Shown one piece after another: positions 9,825 through 18,485 of a stretch of 37,271 nt of DNA. The notes beneath the pieces were generated by a model. It was not told where the DNA came from, did not search any database, and saw only the letters and a list, made by a program, of their open reading frames with translations. The position numbers were made by a program, and so were the translations under genes. Source of the stretch: SAR324 cluster bacterium. GTDB lineage: Bacteria; SAR324; NAC60-12. Every line of letters begins with the position of its first letter. Positions within the stretch are counted from its first letter, which is position 1. The DNA is taken from positions 1 through 37,271 of the forward strand of contig JANQHV010000628.1 of assembly GCA_028282505.1 (NCBI GenBank), read 5' to 3'.

Positions 9825-10412
9825 ATGTTTTTGGAAAAATTAAAAGAAGAAATAGATCGATGGATTGATGAGTGGATGATGTATATTCCTGGAAATCTTG
9901 GAGTACGATTGCGTCGCATTCTATTAAGAAAAAAAATGAAACAGTTGGGAAAAGATGTCCAGATTGGTCCTCTGGTAACACTGATGCACCCTGAAAATAT
10001 CGAAATTGAAGATAATGTGATTATTTCAGGAAGAAGTGGTTTCATAACAGACAAGGAGACAACTATTCGAATTGGTGCGTATACTGGTGTGAATTTCAAT
10101 TCCTACCTTGTTGCTTCTCATCAAGGTAACATAATTATTGGCAAGCATTGTATGATCGCCTTCAATGTCGTGATTCGATCCGCTAATCACCAATTCGACG
10201 ATCCGACGCGTGTCATGCAAAGCCAGGGATATACTAGCGGGGATGTGATCATTGAAGATGATGTTTGGATTGCTTCTAATGTTGTGATTTCAGCTAATGT
10301 ACGAATCGGTAAAGGGTCTGTGATTGCTGCTGGTGCTGTCGTTGTAGACGATGTTGAACCTTATTCTGTTGTAGGAGGTATTCCTGCCCGACTGATTAAG
10401 CGCAGGGTATAG
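9825..10412 (+). CDS. hexapeptide-repeat (LbH) acyl/acetyltransferase
   Basis: VTLMHPENIEIEDNVIISGRSGF...VIIEDDVWIASNVVISANVRIGKGSVIAAGAVVVDDVEPYSVVGGIPARLIKRR; ATG at 9825. Confidence 0.9.
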   Translation: MFLEKLKEEIDRWIDEWMMYIPGNLGVRLRRILLRKKMKQLGKDVQIGPLVTLMHPENIEIEDNVIISGRSGFITDKETTIRIGAYTGVNFNSYLVASHQGNIIIGKHCMIAFNVVIRSANHQFDDPTRVMQSQGYTSGDVIIEDDVWIASNVVISANVRIGKGSVIAAGAVVVDDVEPYSVVGGIPARLIKRRV

Positions 10413-10419
10413 TGCTTTC

Positions 10420-12303
10420 ATGCGGCGTATATTTATTTTTAAGACATCTTGTCCTAAACAGATTAAGCAGTGGAGTCGTCATTGCACTCATTCTCAGCCA
10501 GTGTATTTCTTTCAGAAAAGAACATTGAGTGAGCGTGTATCTCGCTTATTGGTTGAATTAGGATGGAAAGCTCTTCCTCGCTTGAAGCTTGAGGATTCAT
10601 TACGAGAGCGTTTCCTACACGAATACCTGGAAATTGTGGCCCAATTTGCAGAATGGAATGCTCAGACTATTTTCTGGTGGGCAACCCATTTTTCGTCAAA
10701 AAATCGAATCAACTCTCCTGTTTTATTGTTTCTTGAAGAGTGGGTTGAATGTATTCAAGCTATCGAGCTTTGTCCAGATGAGAAAACTCTGGTATTGATA
10801 GATGTTTCCTGGGAAGTCATCGCGGGATTAGACGCACTGGCTGCTAAACATGAATGGGAAATATTGGTTTATGCTTTACCTCTCAACCGATTGTGTTATC
10901 GAATTCAGAAAAAATTTCGATTTTGGAAAAATTTTTTTGGAGAAGTCATAGGAACCATAGTTTCCATAAGGGCCGCACGAAAAACCTTTGGAAGACCAAA
11001 GTTTGCTACTCAATCTAATGCGTTTCGTTATTTGATCAAAAGTTTTACCTATTTGCGTAATTTTAAAGAAAAGGATGAATATATAGATCCGTTTTTTGGT
11101 CATTTGCCAGAGTATATACGGCAGTCTTGTGGCCAGCCTTCATCAGTACTTACGGTGGCATTAGGTTTTCAAGACAGAAAGCAATGTTATGCTTTAATGA
11201 AAGAATTGCCAGTTGCTCTTCATCCTTTGGAAAGCTATCTGAATTATTCAGATGTGTTTGTAAAGGCGTGCCAATGGCTATATCAATTCATGTTCAATAG
11301 ATTCGGAGTAAAAGGAAAAATTGAATTATGGGGCTATGAAGCTACAGCATTTTTCCGTGAGTATGTATTTTGTGGTGGATTAGCCATTTCATTTTTTCAA
11401 TTCATGCATTTTGATGTAGCGAAACGATTAGGGAAAAAATATCAGATTAAAAATTGTTTAATGACTTATGAAGGAAGGCCCTGGGAACGCTTGTTTATTG
11501 CGGGACTAAGGGAATCATGTCCAGATATACACATTATTGGTTGCCAGCATACCGTCATTCCTCTCTCAGCGGCAGACATGTTTTTACACCCACAAGAAAA
11601 AACACTGGTTCCCCTTCCTGATCGAGTGATCACAAATGGTTTAATCACAAAAAAAATATTAGATAAATACAGTGCGTATCCCAAAGAGAAAGTTCATGTG
11701 GGATGTGCATTACGTTTTGAAGCGTTACAAAAACTATCTCTTCTACCTCGGAAAAAAACTCAGGAAACCCAGGAAACTCCGTTTACATTGTTAGTTGCTT
11801 TTGGAGGAAGCGATGAGGAAGTGCCATTATTAAATTATGCTCTACAGCAGGCGTTGGAAATGCCAGAGGTGGTCTTTCGGACGAGAACTCATCCGACATT
11901 CCCATTTGATCAATTATTACAACGTTCTTTGTGGAATGAAAGGAAATTACCGGAAAACTTGCAGGATTCCAGGAAGCCAAGTGTGATTGAGGATCTCCAG
12001 ATTTGTAATGCCGTTTTATATTGGGGGACAACCGTTTCTTTGGAAGCTTTAATGGTTGGGAAGCCTATTATTCAGTTTGATCGAGGAGATTTTTTGAATT
12101 ATGATCCTCTTTTTGAATTCAAAGATTTCAAATGGCCAGTGTGCGAAGGGGTTTCTCTCAGAGACGCTATTCAGGAAATTCGTGATATGCCGGAGGCTCA
12201 GTATGCAGAGCTTCAAGTTAAAGGCAGGAAATATGTGGAGGATTATTTTTATCCAGTGACTTCAGAGTATTTGTCTCTATTTCTTCCGGTTGCAGAATGT
12301 TAA
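10420..12303 (+). CDS. large putative GT-B-like surface carbohydrate biosynthesis protein
   Basis: C-term TLLVAFGGSDEEVPLL...RTHPTFPF...SVIEDLQICNAVLYWGTTVSLEALMVGKPIIQFDRGDF resembles GT-B/capsule-type transferases. Confidence 0.5.
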   Translation: MRRIFIFKTSCPKQIKQWSRHCTHSQPVYFFQKRTLSERVSRLLVELGWKALPRLKLEDSLRERFLHEYLEIVAQFAEWNAQTIFWWATHFSSKNRINSPVLLFLEEWVECIQAIELCPDEKTLVLIDVSWEVIAGLDALAAKHEWEILVYALPLNRLCYRIQKKFRFWKNFFGEVIGTIVSIRAARKTFGRPKFATQSNAFRYLIKSFTYLRNFKEKDEYIDPFFGHLPEYIRQSCGQPSSVLTVALGFQDRKQCYALMKELPVALHPLESYLNYSDVFVKACQWLYQFMFNRFGVKGKIELWGYEATAFFREYVFCGGLAISFFQFMHFDVAKRLGKKYQIKNCLMTYEGRPWERLFIAGLRESCPDIHIIGCQHTVIPLSAADMFLHPQEKTLVPLPDRVITNGLITKKILDKYSAYPKEKVHVGCALRFEALQKLSLLPRKKTQETQETPFTLLVAFGGSDEEVPLLNYALQQALEMPEVVFRTRTHPTFPFDQLLQRSLWNERKLPENLQDSRKPSVIEDLQICNAVLYWGTTVSLEALMVGKPIIQFDRGDFLNYDPLFEFKDFKWPVCEGVSLRDAIQEIRDMPEAQYAELQVKGRKYVEDYFYPVTSEYLSLFLPVAEC

Positions 12304-12324
12304 TTTTCAGAAAGAGATCTTTAT

Positions 12325-13332
12325 ATGTCTAAATTGCGATGTGGAATTGTTGGTTATGGCTACATGGGAGAGATTCGTAAACGGGTTATTGATTCCATGC
12401 ATGAATTAGAATTGGTAGGGGTTGTTGAAACAGTAGTAAAGAAACGGGAGTCTTTGCAAGACTGTCCGGTATTTGAGACTTTTGATCAGTTACTAGAAGA
12501 GACTTTTGATGTTGTTTTTGTGGCAACACCTAATTCTTATGCACCTGAGTTGTGCATACGCAGTATGGATCTCGGCAAACATGTGTTTTGTGAAAAACCT
12601 CCTGGGCGAAATTTGCAGGATATTCAAGCGATTGCTGAGGCTGAAAAACGGAATCCTTCTTGTAAATTGATGTTTGGTTTCAATCACCGTTTCCATCCTG
12701 CAGTATTAAAAGCAAAATCAATTGTCGATAGTGGAAATATGGGAAAAGTGCTCTCTCTTCGAGGTTTATACGGAAAGTCTGGAGGGAAAAACTTTCCTCA
12801 GTCCTGGAGAAATGATAGAACTATTTCGGGAGGAGGAATTCTTCTCGATCAAGGCATTCACATGCTTGATTTGTTTCGATTGTTTTGTGGAGATTTTGAA
12901 TCTGTCAAATGTTTTACCAGTCATGCATATTGGAATTTGGAAGTCGAAGATAACGCTTTCGTCCTCCTTGCAAATCAAAAGGGGCAAAATGCGATATTTC
13001 ATTCTTCAGCAACCCTTTGGAAACATGCGTTTCGTTTGGAAATTACGATGGAAGAGGGCTACCTTTTTGTGGAAGGTTTGCTTTCGAAGACCGGAAGTTA
13101 TGGAAGGGAGCGATTGACCGTTGGCAAACGTCAATTTGAGGATGAGATCGAAGCCTTAGGGAATCCGGCGGAAGAAATCTTTTACTTTGATCGTGACTTA
13201 TCGTGGGAATTGGAAGTCAAAGCGTTTGTACAGAGTATTATGAATAATCAGCCGATTGTCGTGAGTTCATCTACAGATGCCTTAAAAGTTATGGAAATCA
13301 TTGACCAAGCCTATAAAAACGCCCAACATTAG
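12325..13332 (+). CDS. Gfo/Idh/MocA family sugar oxidoreductase
   Basis: CGIVGYGYMGEIRKRV Rossmann motif, VFVATPNSYAPELCIRSMDLGKHVFCEKPPGR (EKP), GGGILLDQGIHMLDLFR. Confidence 0.92.
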   Translation: MSKLRCGIVGYGYMGEIRKRVIDSMHELELVGVVETVVKKRESLQDCPVFETFDQLLEETFDVVFVATPNSYAPELCIRSMDLGKHVFCEKPPGRNLQDIQAIAEAEKRNPSCKLMFGFNHRFHPAVLKAKSIVDSGNMGKVLSLRGLYGKSGGKNFPQSWRNDRTISGGGILLDQGIHMLDLFRLFCGDFESVKCFTSHAYWNLEVEDNAFVLLANQKGQNAIFHSSATLWKHAFRLEITMEEGYLFVEGLLSKTGSYGRERLTVGKRQFEDEIEALGNPAEEIFYFDRDLSWELEVKAFVQSIMNNQPIVVSSSTDALKVMEIIDQAYKNAQH

Positions 13333-13346
13333 TATAGGAAATTCTT

Positions 13347-14363
13347 ATGCATAATATAGTATACATGGATGAGTTTCACGAAGGGGATTTAAAGCCTTTA
13401 GAAGGACTCCGGAAGTATTTTCAATTGATAAAAGAAGGAATTCCTGAGTTTTTTCCGAAAAGCGAGTTAAATGAATGTTCTTGTCCTGCTTGCTCGCAGT
13501 CAAAAATAGCTGCAGAATTTACAAAATATGGCATGCGGTATATCGAGTGTGAATCGTGTAATTCACTCTGGGTTTCTCCAAGGCCCTCTGAAATTGCACT
13601 GATTCGCTACTTTGAAGAATCAAAAGCAGAGATTTTTTGGAGAAATGAATTCATTCATATGACTGACAGGAAGAGGAAGGAAAAAATCCTGCAACCCTGG
13701 ATTCGATGGATTACGGAGTCTACTCAAGAATATTATGCTAATGCTAGGTCGATAGCGGATATTCATACGAAGCAACCCGTTTACTTGGACGAATTACAAA
13801 AAATAGAACGTTTTCAGGAAAAGGTGTTGATCAGTCCTTTTCTTTCTCAAACAGTCCTGAAAGAACATCCAAGTATGCGAGTGTTTCAGGAACCGGCTAT
13901 TGAAGGGTTGGAAAATCAACAACTTGATGTCATTACTGTTTTTGATGGACTAGGCATGACAGCAGACCCTTTTGCGTTACTTTCTGCAATTTTTTCTGCT
14001 CTAGCCCCTGGTGGTCTCTGTTTCTTAACAACAACTTTGATTTCCGGATTTGATTTGCAGACACTGTGGGATGCTGCCGAGAATATTCATCCTCCTACGA
14101 GATTAAACATATTTTCAGATACCGGTCTCCTGACGTTGGTACAGAAAACAGGGTTTGAATGCATCGAGTTCAGTACACCAGGAGTTCTAGATTTGGAAAT
14201 TGTGGCCGCAGAACAGCAAAAGAATTCATCAAATTCAATTCCCCGCTTCATTGCGTATTTACTCAAACACAGAGATGAAAATACTCACAAAGCTTTCCAG
14301 GAATTTTTGCAGGCTCATCGCTTGAGTTCTTATGGCCGACTTTTGCTTAGAAAGCCTACCTGA
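13347..14363 (+). CDS. zinc-ribbon methyltransferase-like protein with degenerate SAM motif I
   Basis: CPACSQSK...YIECESCNSLWVSPRP zinc-ribbon start, and FDGLGMTADPFALLSAIFSALAPGGLCFLTTT resembling later methyltransferase motifs. The expected GxGxG is absent. Confidence 0.6.
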   Translation: MHNIVYMDEFHEGDLKPLEGLRKYFQLIKEGIPEFFPKSELNECSCPACSQSKIAAEFTKYGMRYIECESCNSLWVSPRPSEIALIRYFEESKAEIFWRNEFIHMTDRKRKEKILQPWIRWITESTQEYYANARSIADIHTKQPVYLDELQKIERFQEKVLISPFLSQTVLKEHPSMRVFQEPAIEGLENQQLDVITVFDGLGMTADPFALLSAIFSALAPGGLCFLTTTLISGFDLQTLWDAAENIHPPTRLNIFSDTGLLTLVQKTGFECIEFSTPGVLDLEIVAAEQQKNSSNSIPRFIAYLLKHRDENTHKAFQEFLQAHRLSSYGRLLLRKPT

Positions 14364-14413
14364 TTAAATGAAAATCCCTAAGTTATTAATTATTTGCTAT
14401 TGTTGGAGTCAAA

Positions 14414-15106
14414 ATGAGCGGTCTTTTTTTAGATACAGGTAATTTAGAAGAAATTAAAAAATATCACGCGATGGGAATCATTCGTGGGGTGACCACCAAT
14501 CCTACCATTTTACTGAAAGATGGAGTTACTGGGGGAATGGAAGGTATTCAGAAACGGACCAAAGACATCGCACGATTGATCAATCCTCTGCCACTCTCTG
14601 TTGAGGTCACCACAAATGACCCAGATGGAATGATAGAACAGGCTGTATCTTTTTCTAAATGGGCTTCGAATATCAATGTCAAAATAACCATTCATGGCCC
14701 CAATGGAGAATTGGATAATCTGGAAGTGATTCATGAACTAGAGAACAAACATGATATCCGAGTGAATGTGACGGCGATGATGAGTGCGCAGCAGTGTTTT
14801 TTAGCAGCAATGGCCGGTGCAACCTATGTCTCTTTATTTGGAGGAAGAGTGAATAACATGGGGTATAACGCGATTGGTGAAATTCAGAAATTGAGAGACT
14901 TGTTAGATAACTTTGGTTTGAAGGCAAAGATTATTATAGGTTCGACTCGTGAGATATTGAACATTTTGGAGTGGTTGCATGCTGGAGCACATATTGTCAC
15001 GGCAACTCCTAATCTGATTGAGGGGATGATTGTGCACCCTTATAGCAAAGAAACCGTTCAGATGTTTTTACGTGATGGAGCAAAAGTGATTGAGGAGTTG
15101 TCATGA
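14414..15106 (+). CDS. transaldolase / fructose-6-phosphate aldolase-like (TalC-type)
   Basis: GLFLDTGNLEEIKKYHAMGIIRGVTTNPTILLKDG, NVKITIHGPNGE, VNVTAMMSAQQCFLAAMAGATYVSLFGGRVNNMG, IIIGSTRE. Confidence 0.93.
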   Translation: MSGLFLDTGNLEEIKKYHAMGIIRGVTTNPTILLKDGVTGGMEGIQKRTKDIARLINPLPLSVEVTTNDPDGMIEQAVSFSKWASNINVKITIHGPNGELDNLEVIHELENKHDIRVNVTAMMSAQQCFLAAMAGATYVSLFGGRVNNMGYNAIGEIQKLRDLLDNFGLKAKIIIGSTREILNILEWLHAGAHIVTATPNLIEGMIVHPYSKETVQMFLRDGAKVIEELS

Positions 15107-15891
15107 TTTCAACTGCAGAACGCTCCTCATTACGCACCAAGCTTCGTGCTCGAAAGAAAGTTTTTGTGGGCTGGCATTCCTTATCACATCCTTCGATTAC
15201 CGAAATTTTTACCCAATGTGGTTTTGACTTTATTGGGATTGACTTGGAACATAGCACTATTAGCCAGGAACAGTCCCAACGCATAATGACTGCCTGCCAG
15301 GCTGCCGGGATTTGTTGCATACCCCGTGTTGCTTCACACAATGGTGAAATGATCAAACGGCTTCTGGATTCAGGGGCAGACGGAATTATGATTCCGATGG
15401 TATCGACTGCTGAAGAAGTAGAGTGCATTATCGATTGGTGTAAATATTCTCCAGTAGGAAAAAGAAGTTTTGGGGTCGGCAGAGCACAGAGATTCGGATT
15501 CGATTATGACGAATACACCACCAATTGGAATGATTCTTCGTCCATTATCATTCAAATCGAAACCATTGAAGGGGTTGAAAATATTGATGTTCTTCTTGAA
15601 TATGAAGAGGTGGACGGGGCGATGGTAGGACCCTATGATTTGTCGGGATCTTTGGGAATTCCCGGACAACTGGATCATCCCAAAGTTGTGCAAGCACGAA
15701 AACGAGTGAATGAAGCTTGTCTTCGATACGGAAAGGCCTCCGGCACCCATTTAGTTTATCCTGATCACCAGCAAATTCATCAGGCCTTTTTAGAGGGGTT
15801 TACTTTTATTGTTTTATCTTCAGATATCTTTTTGCTCTGGAAATGGGCGGAACAAACTCGGGAACATATTGAGTCGTTTCGGGAGAAATAA
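15103..15891 (+). CDS. HpcH/HpaI family aldolase
   Basis: FVGWHSLSHPSITEIFTQCGFDFIGIDLEHSTIS, DSGADGIMIPMVSTAEEVECIIDWCKYSPVGKRSFG, VDGAMVGPYDLSGSLGIPGQ. ATGA overlap with transaldolase. Confidence 0.93.
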   Translation: MISTAERSSLRTKLRARKKVFVGWHSLSHPSITEIFTQCGFDFIGIDLEHSTISQEQSQRIMTACQAAGICCIPRVASHNGEMIKRLLDSGADGIMIPMVSTAEEVECIIDWCKYSPVGKRSFGVGRAQRFGFDYDEYTTNWNDSSSIIIQIETIEGVENIDVLLEYEEVDGAMVGPYDLSGSLGIPGQLDHPKVVQARKRVNEACLRYGKASGTHLVYPDHQQIHQAFLEGFTFIVLSSDIFLLWKWAEQTREHIESFREK

Positions 15892-16568
15892 TGCAACTTC
15901 CATTTAAAGTACTTATTCTCGATTTTGATGGTGTTATTATTGAATCGGTGGGTATCAAAGATGATGCCTTTGAGCAATTGTTTCGTGGTTATCCAGAACA
16001 TTTAAATCAAATTATAGAATATCATTTAGCACATAATGCGACGATTCGTTTTAAAAAATTTCAATATATTACAGAGACAATTCTTCAAGAACCCTATACT
16101 GACGAAAAAGAGCAGGAATTGAGTGCTGCCTTTTCAAGACTGGTTTTTGAGCGTATTGTCCAATGTCCTTTTGTGGAAGGGGCAAAAGCCTTTTTAGATT
16201 TTTTTCTAGGACAAATTCCCGTATACTTGGTGTCTGTTTCGCCTAAAGTGGAATTAGAAACTGTTTTGGAAAGGCGACAGCTTGATATCTATTTTAAACA
16301 AGTCTATGCAGATCCCTGGAACAAAACGGATGCAATCAAAGATATTCTCCAAAATGAAAGCATTGGTGCTGAAGATGCTGTTTTTATCGGAGACACTCCA
16401 GAAGATTACCTCGCAGCTAAAGCAACAGGTCTTTTCTTTATAGGACGATTCAGTGGAAAAACATTCCCTGCCGCCGGTAAAATCCCTATATTTCAAAATT
16501 TGTTTGAAATTAAGGAATTTGTAGCTCACCTTGATTCATTTTCTACCTTTCAATCAGACTATCTTTAA
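15891..16568 (+). CDS. HAD-superfamily phosphatase
   Basis: VLILDFDGVIIES, YLVSVSPK, VFIGDTPEDYLAAKATG. Confidence 0.9.
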   Translation: MQLPFKVLILDFDGVIIESVGIKDDAFEQLFRGYPEHLNQIIEYHLAHNATIRFKKFQYITETILQEPYTDEKEQELSAAFSRLVFERIVQCPFVEGAKAFLDFFLGQIPVYLVSVSPKVELETVLERRQLDIYFKQVYADPWNKTDAIKDILQNESIGAEDAVFIGDTPEDYLAAKATGLFFIGRFSGKTFPAAGKIPIFQNLFEIKEFVAHLDSFSTFQSDYL

Positions 16569-16644
16569 ATCTCATTTCTGTTGGCTACAGAAGGAATTAT
16601 TGCTTTACGATTGTATCATTATTAGACTTGTGAAAGAATAGGTT

Positions 16645-17103
16645 TTGATTGATGAAATTCATGCTGTGATTGTCTTCTTACATGATGGTAACGGCTCCTA
16701 CTTATTTCAACTCAGAGATAATAAGAAAGATATTGTTTTTCCAGGACATTGGGGGATGTTTGGTGGAGAAATAAAACAGGGAGAATCTCCGTGCGATGCG
16801 GGTTTTCGCGAATTGAAGGAAGAGATTAATTATACCCCTCCGGCTATTTATTCATTTCGCCAATATCAGCATCAGCATGTACTGCAGGACCAATTAAGAA
16901 ATTACAGAATTGAATCATGTTATGGAGAATTAGTGGTTCCTCTTTCACAATTAGACTTACAAGAAGGTATGGATCTTGGGTTATTTTCAGTCAATGAAAT
17001 TTTAACAGGAAAACTTTTTTCCCAGAAATTGAAAACTTATTTTCCGATTGTTCCCCCCTTGATGGGTTATTTTTTTGATTATTTAAATGAGGAGGGCGTG
17101 TAA
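16645..17103 (+). CDS. Nudix hydrolase
   Basis: Nudix box GGEIKQGESPCDAGFRELKEEI. Apparent TTG start is uncertain. Confidence 0.85.
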   Translation: MIDEIHAVIVFLHDGNGSYLFQLRDNKKDIVFPGHWGMFGGEIKQGESPCDAGFRELKEEINYTPPAIYSFRQYQHQHVLQDQLRNYRIESCYGELVVPLSQLDLQEGMDLGLFSVNEILTGKLFSQKLKTYFPIVPPLMGYFFDYLNEEGV

Positions 17104-17276
17104 TTTATCTAGAAGTATTTTGCATCGTAATCTGGCCTACTATTTTTTATTTGTACACATCTCCTCATGTAAATAACCATTCAAATGTTTGGTTCGTATA
17201 ATGCATTTCTTTGTTCTATCCATAATCATGTCAGAGTAACAGTTAACGCATGTAGATATTTTTTCGAGATATTTTC

Positions 17277-18485
17277 ATGAAAATGAGTTTTATGAGGAGA
17301 ATCGATGATTCTCTTGGCTTTTTTTTATGCAAGTGTTTAGGATGGTTGCTGATCCTGAAAAAGTATCTTTTTACCAGAAGCAGAGTGATTAACAAGGAGG
17401 AAGTTCGAACGATTTTTTGTCAAAAGTATTTTGGAATGGGCAGCATTTTACATGCGATTCCACTAATCAAAGCATTACGTGAAAATTATCCGGAAGCTAG
17501 GATTATTTTTATGACACTCAAATCAAATCAGGAAGTGCTGGAATTATGTAAGATTGCTGATGAAATCCTGATAGTTCGAATTGATTCTTTGAATGAGTTT
17601 ATCAAAGATGTCATGAAACATGCGTTTTACCTGCTAAGAAAAAAAATTGATATTTCCATTGATTTAGAATTTTTTGCCAAATTCAGTTTATTGATCTCTT
17701 TTGTCACGTTGGCCAGAGTGCGAGTTGGATTTCATTTAAAAAATATTCGACCTGAAGGGATCATTACTCATAAAGTCTATTTCAATCACCATCGTCATAT
17801 TACAGAAATCTTTTTTGCCTTTGCCTTTACTCTGGGCATAGAGCGCAAAGATGCTTATTTTACTTCGCCTCTTCTTTCATTTAAGAATCCATTTGGGAAG
17901 AATTTGCTAAAGAGGCATAATATTCCAGAAGATAGTCCGATTGTGGTGGTCAACACCAATGCAAGTGATTTGTTCATTTATCGACGTTGGCCGGAAGAGT
18001 ACTATATCGAGTTAATCGAGGAGTTGATCAAGGTCTATCCACAATACACTTATATGATGATTGGAGGAAATTCGGAGTTTGATTATGTTCAGAATATTTG
18101 TAATCAAATCGAGCATGAGGATGGTCAATTGATCAATTGCGCAAGTCATACCAATCTTGCAGAATTATTTGGTTTGATTGAAATGTCGTTTTTGATGATT
18201 ACCAATGATAGTGGCCCTATGCATATTGCTTCATTATACGGAGCGAATGTCGCTGTGTTTTTTGGCCCTGAAACCCCTATATTATACGGGCCGTTGAATA
18301 AAAATTCTTTGGTCTTTTATCGGAATGAGCAATACTGTTCGCCCTGTATTAGTGTGTATGATAGTAAGAAAACTTTATATGGAGAAGATTGTGGACAGAA
18401 TGATTGTCTCTTAAAGATCAGACCTCAAGAAGTATTTCAAAAAATTGAAAAGCGCTTTTTTATTCCAGAGATAAATAATGAGTGA
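17277..18485 (+). CDS. glycosyltransferase family 9 (heptosyltransferase-like)
   Basis: KYFGMGSILHAIPLIKALRENYPEARIIFMT, HLKNIRPEGIITHKVYF, MITNDSGPMHIASLYGANVAVFFGPETPILYGP; CSPCI...CLLKI typical of GT9. Confidence 0.9.
   Translation: MKMSFMRRIDDSLGFFLCKCLGWLLILKKYLFTRSRVINKEEVRTIFCQKYFGMGSILHAIPLIKALRENYPEARIIFMTLKSNQEVLELCKIADEILIVRIDSLNEFIKDVMKHAFYLLRKKIDISIDLEFFAKFSLLISFVTLARVRVGFHLKNIRPEGIITHKVYFNHHRHITEIFFAFAFTLGIERKDAYFTSPLLSFKNPFGKNLLKRHNIPEDSPIVVVNTNASDLFIYRRWPEEYYIELIEELIKVYPQYTYMMIGGNSEFDYVQNICNQIEHEDGQLINCASHTNLAELFGLIEMSFLMITNDSGPMHIASLYGANVAVFFGPETPILYGPLNKNSLVFYRNEQYCSPCISVYDSKKTLYGEDCGQNDCLLKIRPQEVFQKIEKRFFIPEINNE

Noticed and set aside
17190-17276. TATAAT-like hexamer (cgtataatgc) before the GT9 gene as a promoter
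   Set aside because: No convincing -35 at correct spacing; AT-rich gaps produce such hexamers by chance. The 174-bp gap could still hold a promoter.
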